A DNA stretch of 64,000 nucleotides from Anaerolineae bacterium (lineage in GTDB: Bacteria > Chloroflexota > Anaerolineae > 4572-78 > J111). The first letter of the stretch is position 1, and the number at the start of each line of letters is the position of its first letter. Shown here piece by piece: positions 42,756 through 52,301 of this stretch. Position numbers and translations under genes: made by a program. The stretch lies in the NCBI GenBank assembly GCA_023382535.1, contig JAHDWA010000009.1, forward strand, positions 107,795 through 171,794, in the 5' to 3' direction. Under the pieces are notes generated by a model that did not search any database, had not been told where the DNA came from, and worked only from the letters and a program-made list of their open reading frames with translations.

Positions 42756-43844
42756 GTGCCCAGCGGCTATGATTATGGCAATGCTCGCCTCCGCGCCATG
42801 CGCAGCCGGCTCCTCACGGCAGCCGACTACTATAACCTGCTGGCCAAAGCGACGATTGAGGAGGTTATTACCGCGCTGACAGAAACCTCCTATAAAGAGG
42901 ATATTGAGTTAGCCTTGACCCGGCTGGTTGGCGCCTCGTGTGTTTTGGAGGCCGTGCGAGCTAATTTAACCCGGACGTTGCGCCAGCTTCGCGACTTTTT
43001 TGAGGGAGAACCCCGCCTGTTGGTAGACTTGCTGCTGCGGCGTTGGGACCGGCATAACTTGTTGACTATCTTGCGCGGGCAGAGTCAAGAGCTTGCTCCT
43101 GAAACAGTCCTGGCAGCCGTCGTGCCCGTGGGTCTTCTTGACGAGGTATCGTTACGAGAGCTGGCCCGCCAGCCTGGTCTCCGGGCCGTAATTGAGCTGA
43201 TGTCAACCTGGCAATTGCCGTACGCCGGGGCACTGCGCCGCGTCCAGCCGCGTATCGGCACCCTCCCCGACCTCGATCAGTTTGAACTGGCCCTGAATCG
43301 CGCTCATTACGCCTCGCTCCAGGAGCAACTGCACCAGGGCAACGGTAACAAAGCGATTGTGCTTGAGCAGTTCCAAATAGAGATAGATCTGGCTAACCTG
43401 CTCACAGGGCTACGGCTGGCCCGCCGCCCGGACCTTGTGCCTGTAGTTCAGCAGCGTTATGAGGCGGGCGATGTACGTCCTTTGTTTATTGAGCCGGGCG
43501 GCAACCTGCCGGTCCAGCGTCTGGTTGAGTTGATTAGCCAGGCCGGTAATTTAGAAGGGTTCGTCCACGGCTTGAATAGTACCCGCTATGGAGCAGCCTT
43601 GGCTGCGGGCTGGCAGCGTTATCAGGGCGGCGAAGGTAGATTGGCCGTCTTCGAACGAGAACTGGAACGCTGGCAGGCGCACCAGTTCGCCGCCATGTTC
43701 ACCCGTAACCCCCTGAGTATTGCCATTCCCATTGGTTATATCGGCTGTAAGACCGGCGAGGTTGTCAATTTGCGGCTCATTGCGCAGGCGGTCGCTCTGG
43801 GGCTGAAACGTGATGATGTGCGGCAGGAGTTGATCATTGTTTAG
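42756..43844 (+). CDS. atpC: V-type ATP synthase subunit C
   Basis: About 362 residues. It has the helical three-domain pattern of subunit C, with SGYDYGNARLRAMRSRLLTA at the start and FTRNPLSIAIPIGYIGCKTG near the end. This subunit couples the central rotor to the ion ring. I choose the GTG at 42756 because AGGAGGG lies 8 nt upstream and it falls directly after the subunit E stop; an ATG at 42726 would overlap that gene. Confidence 0.92.
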   Translation: MPSGYDYGNARLRAMRSRLLTAADYYNLLAKATIEEVITALTETSYKEDIELALTRLVGASCVLEAVRANLTRTLRQLRDFFEGEPRLLVDLLLRRWDRHNLLTILRGQSQELAPETVLAAVVPVGLLDEVSLRELARQPGLRAVIELMSTWQLPYAGALRRVQPRIGTLPDLDQFELALNRAHYASLQEQLHQGNGNKAIVLEQFQIEIDLANLLTGLRLARRPDLVPVVQQRYEAGDVRPLFIEPGGNLPVQRLVELISQAGNLEGFVHGLNSTRYGAALAAGWQRYQGGEGRLAVFERELERWQAHQFAAMFTRNPLSIAIPIGYIGCKTGEVVNLRLIAQAVALGLKRDDVRQELIIV

Positions 43845-43856
43845 GGGGAATTACTG

Positions 43857-44207
43857 ATGGGACGCTTAATGGTCATTACCACCCCGGATCTGGCTCCCGG
43901 CTTTCAATTAGCCGGAGTAGAAACCTTTGCCGCTGCCAGCCCCGAAGAGGCCGAGGCTGTTTTGCGCAACCTTCTGGCTGGGGGAGATGCCAGTTTGATC
44001 GCTGTCCGCCGGGCCTTGTTGGAGGCGATGGATGCCCGCTTGCGCCGTCAGGTGGAGTCCACCTACCAGCCGGTGGTGATGGCTATCCCGGGCGCCATGC
44101 CGGTCCTCGCCAGGGAGCAGCGCCACCGCGCCATTGCCGAACTCATCCGGCGGGTTATCGGCTTTCAAATTACGTTTGGCACCGAGCAGCAGGCAGACGG
44201 CAGATAA
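43857..44207 (+). CDS. atpF: V-type ATP synthase subunit F
   Basis: The 116-residue central-shaft subunit begins MGRLMVITTPDLAPGFQLAG, the typical NTP-like receiver fold of subunit F. It ends with VIGFQITFG and a short tail encoded by the start of a heptamer repeat array. The ATG is preceded by AGGGGGAATTACTG. Confidence 0.92.
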   Translation: MGRLMVITTPDLAPGFQLAGVETFAAASPEEAEAVLRNLLAGGDASLIAVRRALLEAMDARLRRQVESTYQPVVMAIPGAMPVLAREQRHRAIAELIRRVIGFQITFGTEQQADGR

Positions 44208-44281
44208 AAGATAGAAGATAGTGGATAGCAGATGGCAGATAAGGCTATGATGACTATTCCAAAATCGAAAATCGAAAACCG
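44199..44281 (+). repeat. Heptanucleotide repeat arrays at the F/A junction
   Basis: Six tandem 7-mers ending in GAT run from 44199 to 44240 (GGCAGAT, AAAAGAT, AGAAGAT, AGTGGAT, AGCAGAT, GGCAGAT). A second array, AAAATCG, AAAATCG, AAAACCG, covers 44261-44281. The first array contains the stop of subunit F and a possible start of subunit A; the second is inside the A reading frame. Confidence 0.8.
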
Positions 44282-46046
44282 ACGCCCGGCAGGGCAGTCC
44301 ACAACCGGGGCCCTTGTGCGTATTGCCGGCCCGGTTGTTGTGGCCCAAGGCCTCGGTGGTGTCCGTCTTTATGATGTTGTTTACGTCGGCCACTTGCGGC
44401 TGGTCGGCGAGGTGATCCGCCTGGCCAACGATCTGGCCACCATCCAGATTTACGAAGATACCGGCGGGCTGCGGGTTGGCGAACCAGTCTTGAGCAGTGG
44501 CAGCCCTTTTACCGTCGAGTTAGGGCCGGGACTCCTCGGCTCTATCTTTGATGGCATCCAGCGCCCTCTGCCGGTATTACGCCAGCAGCAGGGAGATTTT
44601 ATCGCCCGTGGCGGGACAGCTCCAGCCCTGGACCGCCAGAAATTGTGGGAGTTCGAGCCGCGCGTCCAGGTCGGCCAGCATGTCTCGGAAGGCGACCTGC
44701 TGGGAGTTGTGAAGGAGACCGCCTACCTGGAGCATGGCCTCCTCGTACCATTGGGTTTCAATGGCGTGCTTGAAGAAATCCGGTCTGGCCCACACCCCAT
44801 CGAGCAGACAATCGTGCTGGTTCGCCCTGACGGGAGGCCGTCAAGCGCACCGCCGCTGGAACTAAGCATGCTGCAGCGCTGGCCGGCCCGCCAACCGCGC
44901 CCTCACCGGGGCAAGTTGGACCCGACCACGCCGCTGGTGACGGGTCAGCGGGTGGTTGACACCTTTTTCCCGATCACGAAAGGCGGCACGGCCATTATCC
45001 CCGGCGGCTTTGGCTCCGGCAAAACAGTCCTCGAGCAGACCCTGGCCAAGTGGGCTAATGCCGATATCATTGTCTATGTGGGCTGCGGCGAGCGCGGCAA
45101 CGAAATGACCGACGTGTTGGAGGAGTTCCCCAAATTGGAGGACCCCAACACAGGGGGCGCGTTGATGGATCGGACCATTCTGGTCGCCAACACTTCGAAT
45201 ATGCCGGTGGCTGCCCGCGAGGCCAGCATTTATACCGGCATCGCCATGGCTGAATATTTCCGCGATATGGGTTACGATGTGGCCCTGATGGCCGACTCGA
45301 CCTCGCGTTGGGGTGAAGCGCTGCGGGAGGTCTCCGGCCGGTTGGAGGAGATGCCCGGCGAGGAAGGCTATCCGGCCTACCTGCTCAGCCGCCTGGCCGA
45401 GTTCTACGAACGCGGCGGGCGCATAAGCTGCCTGGGCCAGCCTGAGCGTACCGGCTCGGTCACGCTTGTGGGGGCGGTTTCGCCACCCGGCGGCGATTTC
45501 TCCGAGCCGATGACCCAGAACTCCTTGCGCGTGACCGGCGCCTTTTGGGGCCTGGATACCGACCTGGCCCGCCGGCGGCACTTTCCGGCTATCAACTGGA
45601 TCAGCAGCTATTCCCAGTACAAGCTGGACGACTGGTTCAATCGCCAGGTAGCCGAAGATTGGGCCGGCCAGCGGCAGGCCGCCCGCGCCCTGCTGCAACG
45701 CGAGACCGAATTACAGGAGATTGTCCAACTGGTCGGGGCCGATGCTCTGGCCGAAGCCGAGAAAGCCGACCTGGCCATCGGCCGGCTGCTGCGCGAAGAC
45801 TTCCTTCAGCAGTCCGCCATCGGCGATGATGCTTTTTGCCCGTTGGAGAAAACCTACTGGCTGCTCAAAGTGATTCTGACCTTCTATAAGCATCTAACCG
45901 ACGCCCTCCAGCGGGCGGTTCCCCTGGAACAGGCGCTCGCGCCCGCGCTGCTGGATCAAATCGCCCGGATGAAAGAGTGGCCGCCTGATGTGGCTACTGA
46001 CCGCGCCCGTGAACTGTTAGCACGGATCGAGGGCACTTTTCGATAG
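44232..46046 (+). CDS. atpA: V-type ATP synthase catalytic subunit A
   Basis: The 604-residue catalytic subunit has an N-terminal beta-barrel ([20 protein letters not shown]), the P-loop GGFGSGKTV near residue 262, the catalytic Glu region [14 protein letters not shown], and [17 protein letters not shown]. The first 25 residues ([12 protein letters not shown]) are encoded by repeat-derived sequence, so the true start is uncertain: ATGs at 44232, 44247 and 44250 are all inside or beside the array and lack a ribosome site. Unusually, subunit B does not follow directly; two unrelated genes intervene. Confidence 0.96.
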   Translation: MADKAMMTIPKSKIENRRPAGQSTTGALVRIAGPVVVAQGLGGVRLYDVVYVGHLRLVGEVIRLANDLATIQIYEDTGGLRVGEPVLSSGSPFTVELGPGLLGSIFDGIQRPLPVLRQQQGDFIARGGTAPALDRQKLWEFEPRVQVGQHVSEGDLLGVVKETAYLEHGLLVPLGFNGVLEEIRSGPHPIEQTIVLVRPDGRPSSAPPLELSMLQRWPARQPRPHRGKLDPTTPLVTGQRVVDTFFPITKGGTAIIPGGFGSGKTVLEQTLAKWANADIIVYVGCGERGNEMTDVLEEFPKLEDPNTGGALMDRTILVANTSNMPVAAREASIYTGIAMAEYFRDMGYDVALMADSTSRWGEALREVSGRLEEMPGEEGYPAYLLSRLAEFYERGGRISCLGQPERTGSVTLVGAVSPPGGDFSEPMTQNSLRVTGAFWGLDTDLARRRHFPAINWISSYSQYKLDDWFNRQVAEDWAGQRQAARALLQRETELQEIVQLVGADALAEAEKADLAIGRLLREDFLQQSAIGDDAFCPLEKTYWLLKVILTFYKHLTDALQRAVPLEQALAPALLDQIARMKEWPPDVATDRARELLARIEGTFR

Positions 46047-46105
46047 ATGAAAAGGGATAAATATAGAGCGAGATTTATTGGCTTTAGTGACCAGGGGAGG
46101 ACACT

Positions 46106-49100
46106 ATGGTAAATCGAATAACAAAACTTATATTCGGTACTGGCCTGGCGATCATCGCCTTACTGGCAGTCCTGACGGTGCTGGCCGGCCCGGCAATCGC
46201 CGCCGATCAATGCGTGATCCCCGGCGGCGGAGGTGGTTGTCTTGCCACAATTCAGACAGCTATTAACGCCGCGAGCAGCGGTGACACCGTGCGCGTCGTA
46301 GCCGGGACTTACCCGGAACGAGTGACCATTACCAAGAATTTGACCCTGCTGGGCGGCTGTACAACGAGCGCCTGCACCACCCGCAACCTGGGAACCAGCA
46401 TCATCAACGGGGGCGGTCTTGGCGTTGTCATCAGCATCACCAACGGCGCGGCGGTAACAGTTGACGGCTTTACCATTACCGCCGGTAACGGTACGAGCAA
46501 CAACGGCACGGGGGGCGGCATCTTCATCCGCCAGGCGACTGCTATCATTCGTAACAATATCATCACTGGCAATGTTGCCAGTACTAACTCTGGCCTTGGG
46601 GGCGTTGGCGGTGGTGTTTATGTTATCAGCAGTACCAACCCGGTGGGCATTTATAATAATACTATCCAGGCTAATACGGCCTATTCGGTCGCGTCGGGCA
46701 GCCAATATGGATTCGGGGGCGGTCTCACCATTGATACTGCCAGTTCGGCTATCATCACCGGCAACCAGGTTCTATCAAACATGGCGGTGAAGACTCAAGT
46801 TCCCTCGGCGGATGCTAACGGCTACGGCGGCGGCATTGCCGTTGCCGGCGACTCCGTTACCCTTGCCAACAACACTATCCGGGGTAACGTGGGCATCGCC
46901 AGCGGGCACCAAGGCTTTGGTGGTGGAATCAATGTCTATAGTACCCCGCTGGTCACACTGACCAACAACGTCATCGTCCAGAATACAGCTATTATTTCCG
47001 GTACTTATGGAGGGGGTGGCGGCATGACTCTCGATCCTGGTACAAATTCCGGGGCCAGGTATATAGTGACCAGCAACACAGTCATGAGCAATACGGCTGT
47101 GGTTACGGCTGCTTCCTCCGCCACACCTCAGGATACTTCAGGTGACGGCGGTGGTATCCGGGTGGATGGTTTCAATGCCACCAACGAAAATCTCACCTTG
47201 AACGGAAACCATATCATCGGCAATGTGGCCGTCCGTCGGATGACCACGTCCGGCAATGACTCTAAAGGACATGCGGATGGAGGTGGGTTGCTTGTTCGCA
47301 ACCTTACTAATGTCCTCATCCTCAACAACGAAGTGCGCGGCAACATCGCCGTTGAAAACCTATCCTTGAACGGTGACGACATTATGGACGCCGATACCTG
47401 GGGGGGCCGGCCCGCAGGCGGAGGCATCCTCCTCGGCGAAAACGATATAGTGAACGTGAGCAATAACCAGATTCTTAACAACATCACCGCCAGGCAGCAG
47501 AGCGTTAACGGCGTTGACTCCACTAGCGAGGGAGGTGGGCTAACTCTGAACAACCCGGTGAGCGCAACTATCAGCGCCAACACTATCTCCGGCAATACGG
47601 CGGTTATAACTGGGAACATTACCAGCGCTGCTGGCATGAACTACAACCCCAGCGGGGGAGGTATGATGACCGGCTGTTGGGATCGGCCCAACTGTGTTCT
47701 CTCTCTGGTAGGGAATACCCTTTCCAACAATGTTGCCGTCCGTGACCTGACCATCTCCGGCAGCAATGCCGAGGGCGGGAGTGGTGGCGGGGGGTTGAGT
47801 GTAGATGCCGTGCCAATCTTGAGGTTAATCGACAACTCCCTGCTAAATAATATCGCTGCCATAACTATCACCGGCCTTAACCCTTCGGCCGATGGCGGCG
47901 GTATCCGTATTGAAGGTTATAACTGGCCCAACGATAGTTTCACGATGCAGAACAATCATCTCGTTGGCAACATCGCCGCCCGGAAGATGACTGCCTCCGG
48001 GGCTGGTTCTGAAGGTCATGCAGAGGGGGGTGGGCTAATGGTTCGCAACTTCACCACCACGCTCATCCTCAGCAACGAGGTGCGGGGCAATGTTGCCGTC
48101 GAAAACATGGTGTTGAACGGCGATGACGGCAGCAACAATTGGGGCGGCCGCCCCTCCGGCGGAGGTATGCATCTGAGTGAGAACGACACTGTGACCGTGA
48201 GCAACAACCAGATTCTTGATAATATAACGGCTGGGCAGCAAAGCGCCAACCAAGTTGGTTCCAGTAACGAAGGGGGCGGGCTAGCCCTGACTAATCCGTT
48301 GAGCGCCACAATTAGCGGTAATACTGTTTCCGGCAACATCGGGGTGATAACGGGCAGTATCACCAGCAGCACCGGCGAGTGGTACGGCCCCAGCGGAGGG
48401 GGTATTATGGCTGCCTGTTGGGACCGGCTCACCTGTTCCTTGTCTTTGGTGGGGAATAATGTCTTGAACAACGTGACTGCTCATGGTGTTACGGTCAGTG
48501 GCAGTAATGCCGGCGGCGGCGCGGGCGGGGGAGGTTTTAGCCTCAGTTCCGTCACTGCCCTCCTGCAATCTAATGTCATTAGCGGCAATACCAGTAATCT
48601 GGGCGGCGATGGTTGGGGCGGCGGGGTGGACATCAACCAGAGTACGGTAACGATGCAGCGCAACCGCATCTTGGGCAACCGCATGAACACGGCCTACAAC
48701 GGCGGCAGTGGTGGCGTGTGGGCCTGGCAAAGCAACGTAACCAGCGCCAACGATATTTATGCCCGTAACTATGATGGTATTGGTGGCGGGGATACTTCTA
48801 CTCTGACCCTTATGAACGATACACTCTATAATAATGGCTACACCGGCGCATCGGTCAATGATTCTGCCACTTTGCTTGTGACCAATACCATTATCTACAG
48901 CCATGAGACAGGGTTGATTGAAAACAACCTTTCGGCCAAACTCGTCGGTAACTACAATCTGCTCAGCAACACGACCAATTTTGACGGCGGCGCGACAGGC
49001 AGCGCAAACGATATTCTCAACCAGAATCCTCTGTTTACTAACGCTGCCAGCGATGACTTCCATCTGGCTAACGGCTCTCCGGCCATTGATAAAGGTACGT

Positions 49101-49228
49101 CCGTAGGTGCGCCGGGCGTGGATTTTGAAGGTCAATCCCGCCCACAGGGGTTAGGGGTGGACATTGGCGCTGACGAAAGGCAAACGCAATCAAAAACTTA
49201 CTTGCCCACCATCCGTAAGAATAAGTGA
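46106..49228 (+). CDS. Secreted right-handed beta-helix protein
   Basis: The 1040-residue protein starts with a signal peptide (LIFGTGLAIIALLAVLTVLA then GPAIAA). A parallel beta-helix of the pectate-lyase-like, choice-of-anchor type follows. It opens with CLATIQTAINAASSGDTVRV and continues through dozens of coils of the form NNTIxGN and GGGI. A block of about 249 residues is duplicated in tandem: GGGIRVDGFNATNENLTL recurs as GGGIRIEGYNWPNDSFTM, at about 47150 and 47897. The C-terminus KTYLPTIRKNK resembles that of the subtilase. It is probably surface-bound, ligand or substrate unknown. It interrupts the V-ATPase operon. The ATG follows GGGGAGGACACT. Confidence 0.92.
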   Translation: MVNRITKLIFGTGLAIIALLAVLTVLAGPAIAADQCVIPGGGGGCLATIQTAINAASSGDTVRVVAGTYPERVTITKNLTLLGGCTTSACTTRNLGTSIINGGGLGVVISITNGAAVTVDGFTITAGNGTSNNGTGGGIFIRQATAIIRNNIITGNVASTNSGLGGVGGGVYVISSTNPVGIYNNTIQANTAYSVASGSQYGFGGGLTIDTASSAIITGNQVLSNMAVKTQVPSADANGYGGGIAVAGDSVTLANNTIRGNVGIASGHQGFGGGINVYSTPLVTLTNNVIVQNTAIISGTYGGGGGMTLDPGTNSGARYIVTSNTVMSNTAVVTAASSATPQDTSGDGGGIRVDGFNATNENLTLNGNHIIGNVAVRRMTTSGNDSKGHADGGGLLVRNLTNVLILNNEVRGNIAVENLSLNGDDIMDADTWGGRPAGGGILLGENDIVNVSNNQILNNITARQQSVNGVDSTSEGGGLTLNNPVSATISANTISGNTAVITGNITSAAGMNYNPSGGGMMTGCWDRPNCVLSLVGNTLSNNVAVRDLTISGSNAEGGSGGGGLSVDAVPILRLIDNSLLNNIAAITITGLNPSADGGGIRIEGYNWPNDSFTMQNNHLVGNIAARKMTASGAGSEGHAEGGGLMVRNFTTTLILSNEVRGNVAVENMVLNGDDGSNNWGGRPSGGGMHLSENDTVTVSNNQILDNITAGQQSANQVGSSNEGGGLALTNPLSATISGNTVSGNIGVITGSITSSTGEWYGPSGGGIMAACWDRLTCSLSLVGNNVLNNVTAHGVTVSGSNAGGGAGGGGFSLSSVTALLQSNVISGNTSNLGGDGWGGGVDINQSTVTMQRNRILGNRMNTAYNGGSGGVWAWQSNVTSANDIYARNYDGIGGGDTSTLTLMNDTLYNNGYTGASVNDSATLLVTNTIIYSHETGLIENNLSAKLVGNYNLLSNTTNFDGGATGSANDILNQNPLFTNAASDDFHLANGSPAIDKGTSVGAPGVDFEGQSRPQGLGVDIGADERQTQSKTYLPTIRKNK

Positions 49229-49392
49229 TTAAAGGATAGGGTACTTCTTGCAAATGGGCCTTCAGATGATGAAGTTAGTACAAGGTATCCTCCTACCTTT
49301 TGAGCCTAACTTTAGATAGGTGACATTCTCCCTGCTGGCTGTTACACTAAGCCTATAATAACGAAACGTGTTATCTAAGGAGGTTACAAACT

Positions 49393-49833
49393 ATGAGTCA
49401 GCAGCCAACCAATGCGTTTATTTTTGCTTCGTGGGCAGCTTTATTCGTCGGTATTTCTGCTTACCTGATCGGCTTATGGAACGCCGAAATGTGGCTAAAT
49501 GAAAAGGGTTACTACTTTACTGTTTTAATGTTCGGATTGTTTGGCGCAATTTCAGTGCAAAAAAGTGTACGAGATAGCATGGAAGGAATTCCTGTTACAG
49601 CTCTTTACTACGGTATTAGTTGGTTTGCTACACTTCTGGCTATTGCCTTGCTGGTAGTTGGTCTGTGGAATGCAACCCTGGCTTTAAGTGAAAAAGGGTT
49701 TTATGGAATAGCCTTTACCCTCAGCTTATTTGCAGCCATCGTTGTTCAAAAGAATACTCGCGATATGCAAGTGTTTGAGAAACAAAAAAGCGAAGTATCA
49801 ACCTTTGACGAAGTACACACTGATTTAGCGTAA
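49393..49833 (+). CDS. yiaA: YiaA/YiaB-family inner membrane protein
   Basis: The 146-residue protein contains two YiaAB two-helix units. Each has the pattern [16 protein letters not shown] or [16 protein letters not shown] followed by a helix ending [10 protein letters not shown] or [11 protein letters not shown]. Four membrane segments are visible. YiaA is a stress-linked inner membrane protein of unknown mechanism. The codon and base composition are noticeably more AT-rich than the neighbours, which fits acquisition from elsewhere. The ATG has TAAGGAGGTTACAAACT upstream. It lies between V-ATPase subunits A and B. Confidence 0.92.
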   Translation: MSQQPTNAFIFASWAALFVGISAYLIGLWNAEMWLNEKGYYFTVLMFGLFGAISVQKSVRDSMEGIPVTALYYGISWFATLLAIALLVVGLWNATLALSEKGFYGIAFTLSLFAAIVVQKNTRDMQVFEKQKSEVSTFDEVHTDLA

Positions 49834-49876
49834 CTCCTTGCCTTTTTATTCGGTAAAAAATGACAAAAGTACAACA

Positions 49877-51283
49877 ATGAATAATCCTACCACCATTGGC
49901 GCATTACCCCTCTACACTATTGACTACCGCACCCTCTCCTACGCCTCCGGGCCGCTCCTCTTCGTCGAGGATGTCCATGAGATTGGCTACGGCGAGATCG
50001 TCGAGCTGCGCGGGCCGGACGGCCAGGTGCGGCGGGGGCAGGTGCTGGAGGTTGACCGGGGGCGGGCGGTGGTCCAGGTTTTTGTGGGCACGCGCGGTCT
50101 CGATCTGGCCCAGACCGAGGCCCGTTTTACCGGCGATGTGGCCCGCCTGGGTGTGTCGCTGGAGATGCTGGGACGCACTTTCAACGGCTCCGGCGATCCG
50201 ATTGATGGCGGCCCGCCCCTCATCCCCGAAATGCGACTCGACCTCAATGGCCAGCCGATCAACCCCTGGGCCAGAGATCACCCTTCGGAATTTATCCAGA
50301 CCGGCATCTCGACGATTGACGGCCTGAACACGCTGGTACGGGGCCAGAAACTGCCCATTTTCTCCGGCTTTGGTCTGCCCGGCGGCGAGCTGGCCGCGCA
50401 GATTGCCGCTCAGGCCGAGGTCAAGACGGGCGAAGAGTTTGCCGTTGTCTTTGCCGCCATCGGCATTCCCTACCACGAGGCGGCTGTCTTTCGCCGCAGC
50501 TTTGAAGCCAGCAACACCCTGGAGCGGACCGTCCTCTTTCTCAACCTGGCCAACGACCCGACCATCGAACGCCTGCTCACCCCGCGCGTGGCCCTGACCG
50601 CCGCCGAGTACCTGGCCTTTCAGCACGATCACCACGTGCTGGTCATTATCACCGATATGACCAACTACGCCGAGGCCCTGCGGGAGGTCTCGGCGGCGCG
50701 GGAGGAAGTGCCGGGCCGGCGCGGCTATCCGGGCTATCTCTACACCGACCTGGCTTCGCTGTACGAGCGAGCGGGCCGGCTGAAAGGCCGGAAAGGCTCG
50801 ATCACCCAGCTCATTATCCTGACCATGCCCGACGACGACATCACCCACCCCATCCCTGACCTGACCGGCTACATCACCGAGGGGCAGATCGTGCTCTCGC
50901 GCGACCTGCACCGCAAGGGGGTCTACCCGCCGGTTGACGTGCTGCCCTGCCTGTCCCGCCTGATGAACGCCGGCATTGGCGCGGGCAAAACTCGCGCCGA
51001 CCACCGCCAGGTTGCCGACCAGCTCTACGCCTTTTACGCCGAAGGCTGTGACCTGCGGCGGCTGGTGGCGATTGTCGGCGAAGCCGCTCTCTCCGAGGAG
51101 GACCGCCGCCGCCTGGCCTTTGCCGGCCGGTTTGAGCAGGAGTTTATCAACCAGGGGTTCACCAACCGCTCCATCGAAGAAACCCTGGCGAAAGCCTGGG
51201 AACTGCTGGCCCTGCTGCCCGCCCGCGAATTGAAACGCATTAAGACGGAATTTATTGAGCAGCATTATCCCAGTAGACATTAG
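49877..51283 (+). CDS. atpB: V-type ATP synthase regulatory subunit B
   Basis: About 468 residues. The non-catalytic B subunit shows [20 protein letters not shown], then [34 protein letters not shown] in place of a P-loop, and [20 protein letters not shown] with [20 protein letters not shown]. The lack of a GKT P-loop is normal for B. I choose the ATG at 49877; a TTG at 49838 gives an N-terminal extension without family support. Its termination codon begins a heptamer repeat region. Confidence 0.95.
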   Translation: MNNPTTIGALPLYTIDYRTLSYASGPLLFVEDVHEIGYGEIVELRGPDGQVRRGQVLEVDRGRAVVQVFVGTRGLDLAQTEARFTGDVARLGVSLEMLGRTFNGSGDPIDGGPPLIPEMRLDLNGQPINPWARDHPSEFIQTGISTIDGLNTLVRGQKLPIFSGFGLPGGELAAQIAAQAEVKTGEEFAVVFAAIGIPYHEAAVFRRSFEASNTLERTVLFLNLANDPTIERLLTPRVALTAAEYLAFQHDHHVLVIITDMTNYAEALREVSAAREEVPGRRGYPGYLYTDLASLYERAGRLKGRKGSITQLIILTMPDDDITHPIPDLTGYITEGQIVLSRDLHRKGVYPPVDVLPCLSRLMNAGIGAGKTRADHRQVADQLYAFYAEGCDLRRLVAIVGEAALSEEDRRRLAFAGRFEQEFINQGFTNRSIEETLAKAWELLALLPARELKRIKTEFIEQHYPSRH

Positions 51284-51344
51284 CCAGTAACCAGTAGTCA
51301 GAAAACGAGTCTGACTACTGGCTACTGATTACTGATTTCTGACT
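51284..51344. repeat. Heptanucleotide repeat array at the B/D junction
   Basis: Units CCAGTAA, CCAGTAG, TCAGAAA are followed by the inverted set CTGACTA, CTGGCTA, CTGATTA, CTGATTT, CTGACTA. The two halves can fold (CCAGTAGTCAG with CTGACTACTGG). The last unit runs into the ATG of subunit D (51345). Confidence 0.8.
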
Positions 51345-51977
51345 ATGGAACAAATTCGCGCCACCCGGGCCGAGTTACTGGCCAAGAAAAAGCAGATTAT
51401 CCTGGCACGTCAGGGCCGGGATTTATTGAAAGAGAAGCGCAATGCGCTGCTCAAGGAACTGATGCGCACGGCCGAACAGGTGCTGCAGGACAGCGACGAA
51501 TTGGAGAAAATTGTCGGGGAGTCGGTGGCGGCGCTGGCTTTGGCCGAAGCTATAGACGGGCCGGAGGTGGTCCAGTCGGCGGCTTTTGCCGCGCAAGGGC
51601 AGATAACCCTGGCCGTCAATGTCGCCAACATCATGGGTCTCTTGACTCCGGTGATCGAACAAAAAAGCGTGGTCCGGGGACCGCTCGATCGGGGCTACCA
51701 CCTGGCCGGCGTGTCAAGCCGTATCGAAGCGACGGCTGAGTCATTTGAGCATCAGCTCGATCTCATCATCGAATTGGCCGCCAGTGAGATGCGACTGCGC
51801 CGGCTGGCCGAGGAAATTGGCCGGACCACTCGCCGGGTGAATGCCCTGGAGAATGTGCTGCTTCCGCGCCTGGAAACGCAACGTGCCTATATCCAGATGG
51901 TCCTGGAGGAGCGCGAACGCGAAAACCTCTTCCGGCTGAAACGGGTCAAGCTAAAGTTGGAACGGCGGGGCCAATAG
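51345..51977 (+). CDS. atpD: V-type ATP synthase subunit D
   Basis: The 210-residue central-shaft subunit is a long antiparallel coiled coil: IRATRAELLAKKKQIILARQ at the N-terminus and TRRVNALENVLLPRLETQRA, then IQMVLEERERENLFRLKRVK at the C-terminus. These are the usual hallmarks of subunit D. It closes the operon. The ATG overlaps the last heptamer of the repeat array and has no ribosome site. Confidence 0.95.
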   Translation: MEQIRATRAELLAKKKQIILARQGRDLLKEKRNALLKELMRTAEQVLQDSDELEKIVGESVAALALAEAIDGPEVVQSAAFAAQGQITLAVNVANIMGLLTPVIEQKSVVRGPLDRGYHLAGVSSRIEATAESFEHQLDLIIELAASEMRLRRLAEEIGRTTRRVNALENVLLPRLETQRAYIQMVLEERERENLFRLKRVKLKLERRGQ

Positions 51978-52043
51978 GTTGACGGTTTTGCTTGTTTGGC
52001 TATGATTGTATAGAAGTTAAAATCAAAAAGGGGGAAAGTTACT

Positions 52044-52301
52044 TTGAAACTCCAATCTGGCGATACCACCCCAAACGCAGAGCAGTTTCAAATCTCACTC
52101 ATCCGTCAGGCCAGTATTGCCCAAAGAATCTCACGGGTACGCTCTTTATCTCAAACGACTATTCGTCTTTCTCGTCGGGCTATCTTGCGCGCCAACCCTG
52201 ACTTCAGCGAAACTGATCTTGATTTAGCCTTTGTGGCCCATCTTTATGGAGCCAACCTGGCTTATAGCCTGCGGAATTATCTAGACAAAAGTTCACAATG
52301 A
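52044..52301 (+). CDS. Small helical protein paired with a nucleotidyltransferase
   Basis: The 85-residue protein is mainly helical and polar with a middle region rich in Arg, Ser and Leu (RQASIAQRISRVRSLSQTTI). I do not recognise a family; this text reads like an antitoxin or a small adaptor. The start appears to be a TTG at 52044 after GGGGAAAGTTAC. Its stop overlaps the next start codon (ATGA), so the two are coupled. Confidence 0.65.
   Translation: MKLQSGDTTPNAEQFQISLIRQASIAQRISRVRSLSQTTIRLSRRAILRANPDFSETDLDLAFVAHLYGANLAYSLRNYLDKSSQ

Noticed and set aside
48281..49135. 284-codon minus-strand frame under the beta-helix gene
   Set aside because: Runs antisense to repetitive beta-helix coding; the long frame is a by-product of codon bias and repeats.
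49904..51280. 458-codon minus-strand frame under subunit B
   Set aside because: Antisense to a conserved ATP synthase subunit; no start signal or family sequence.
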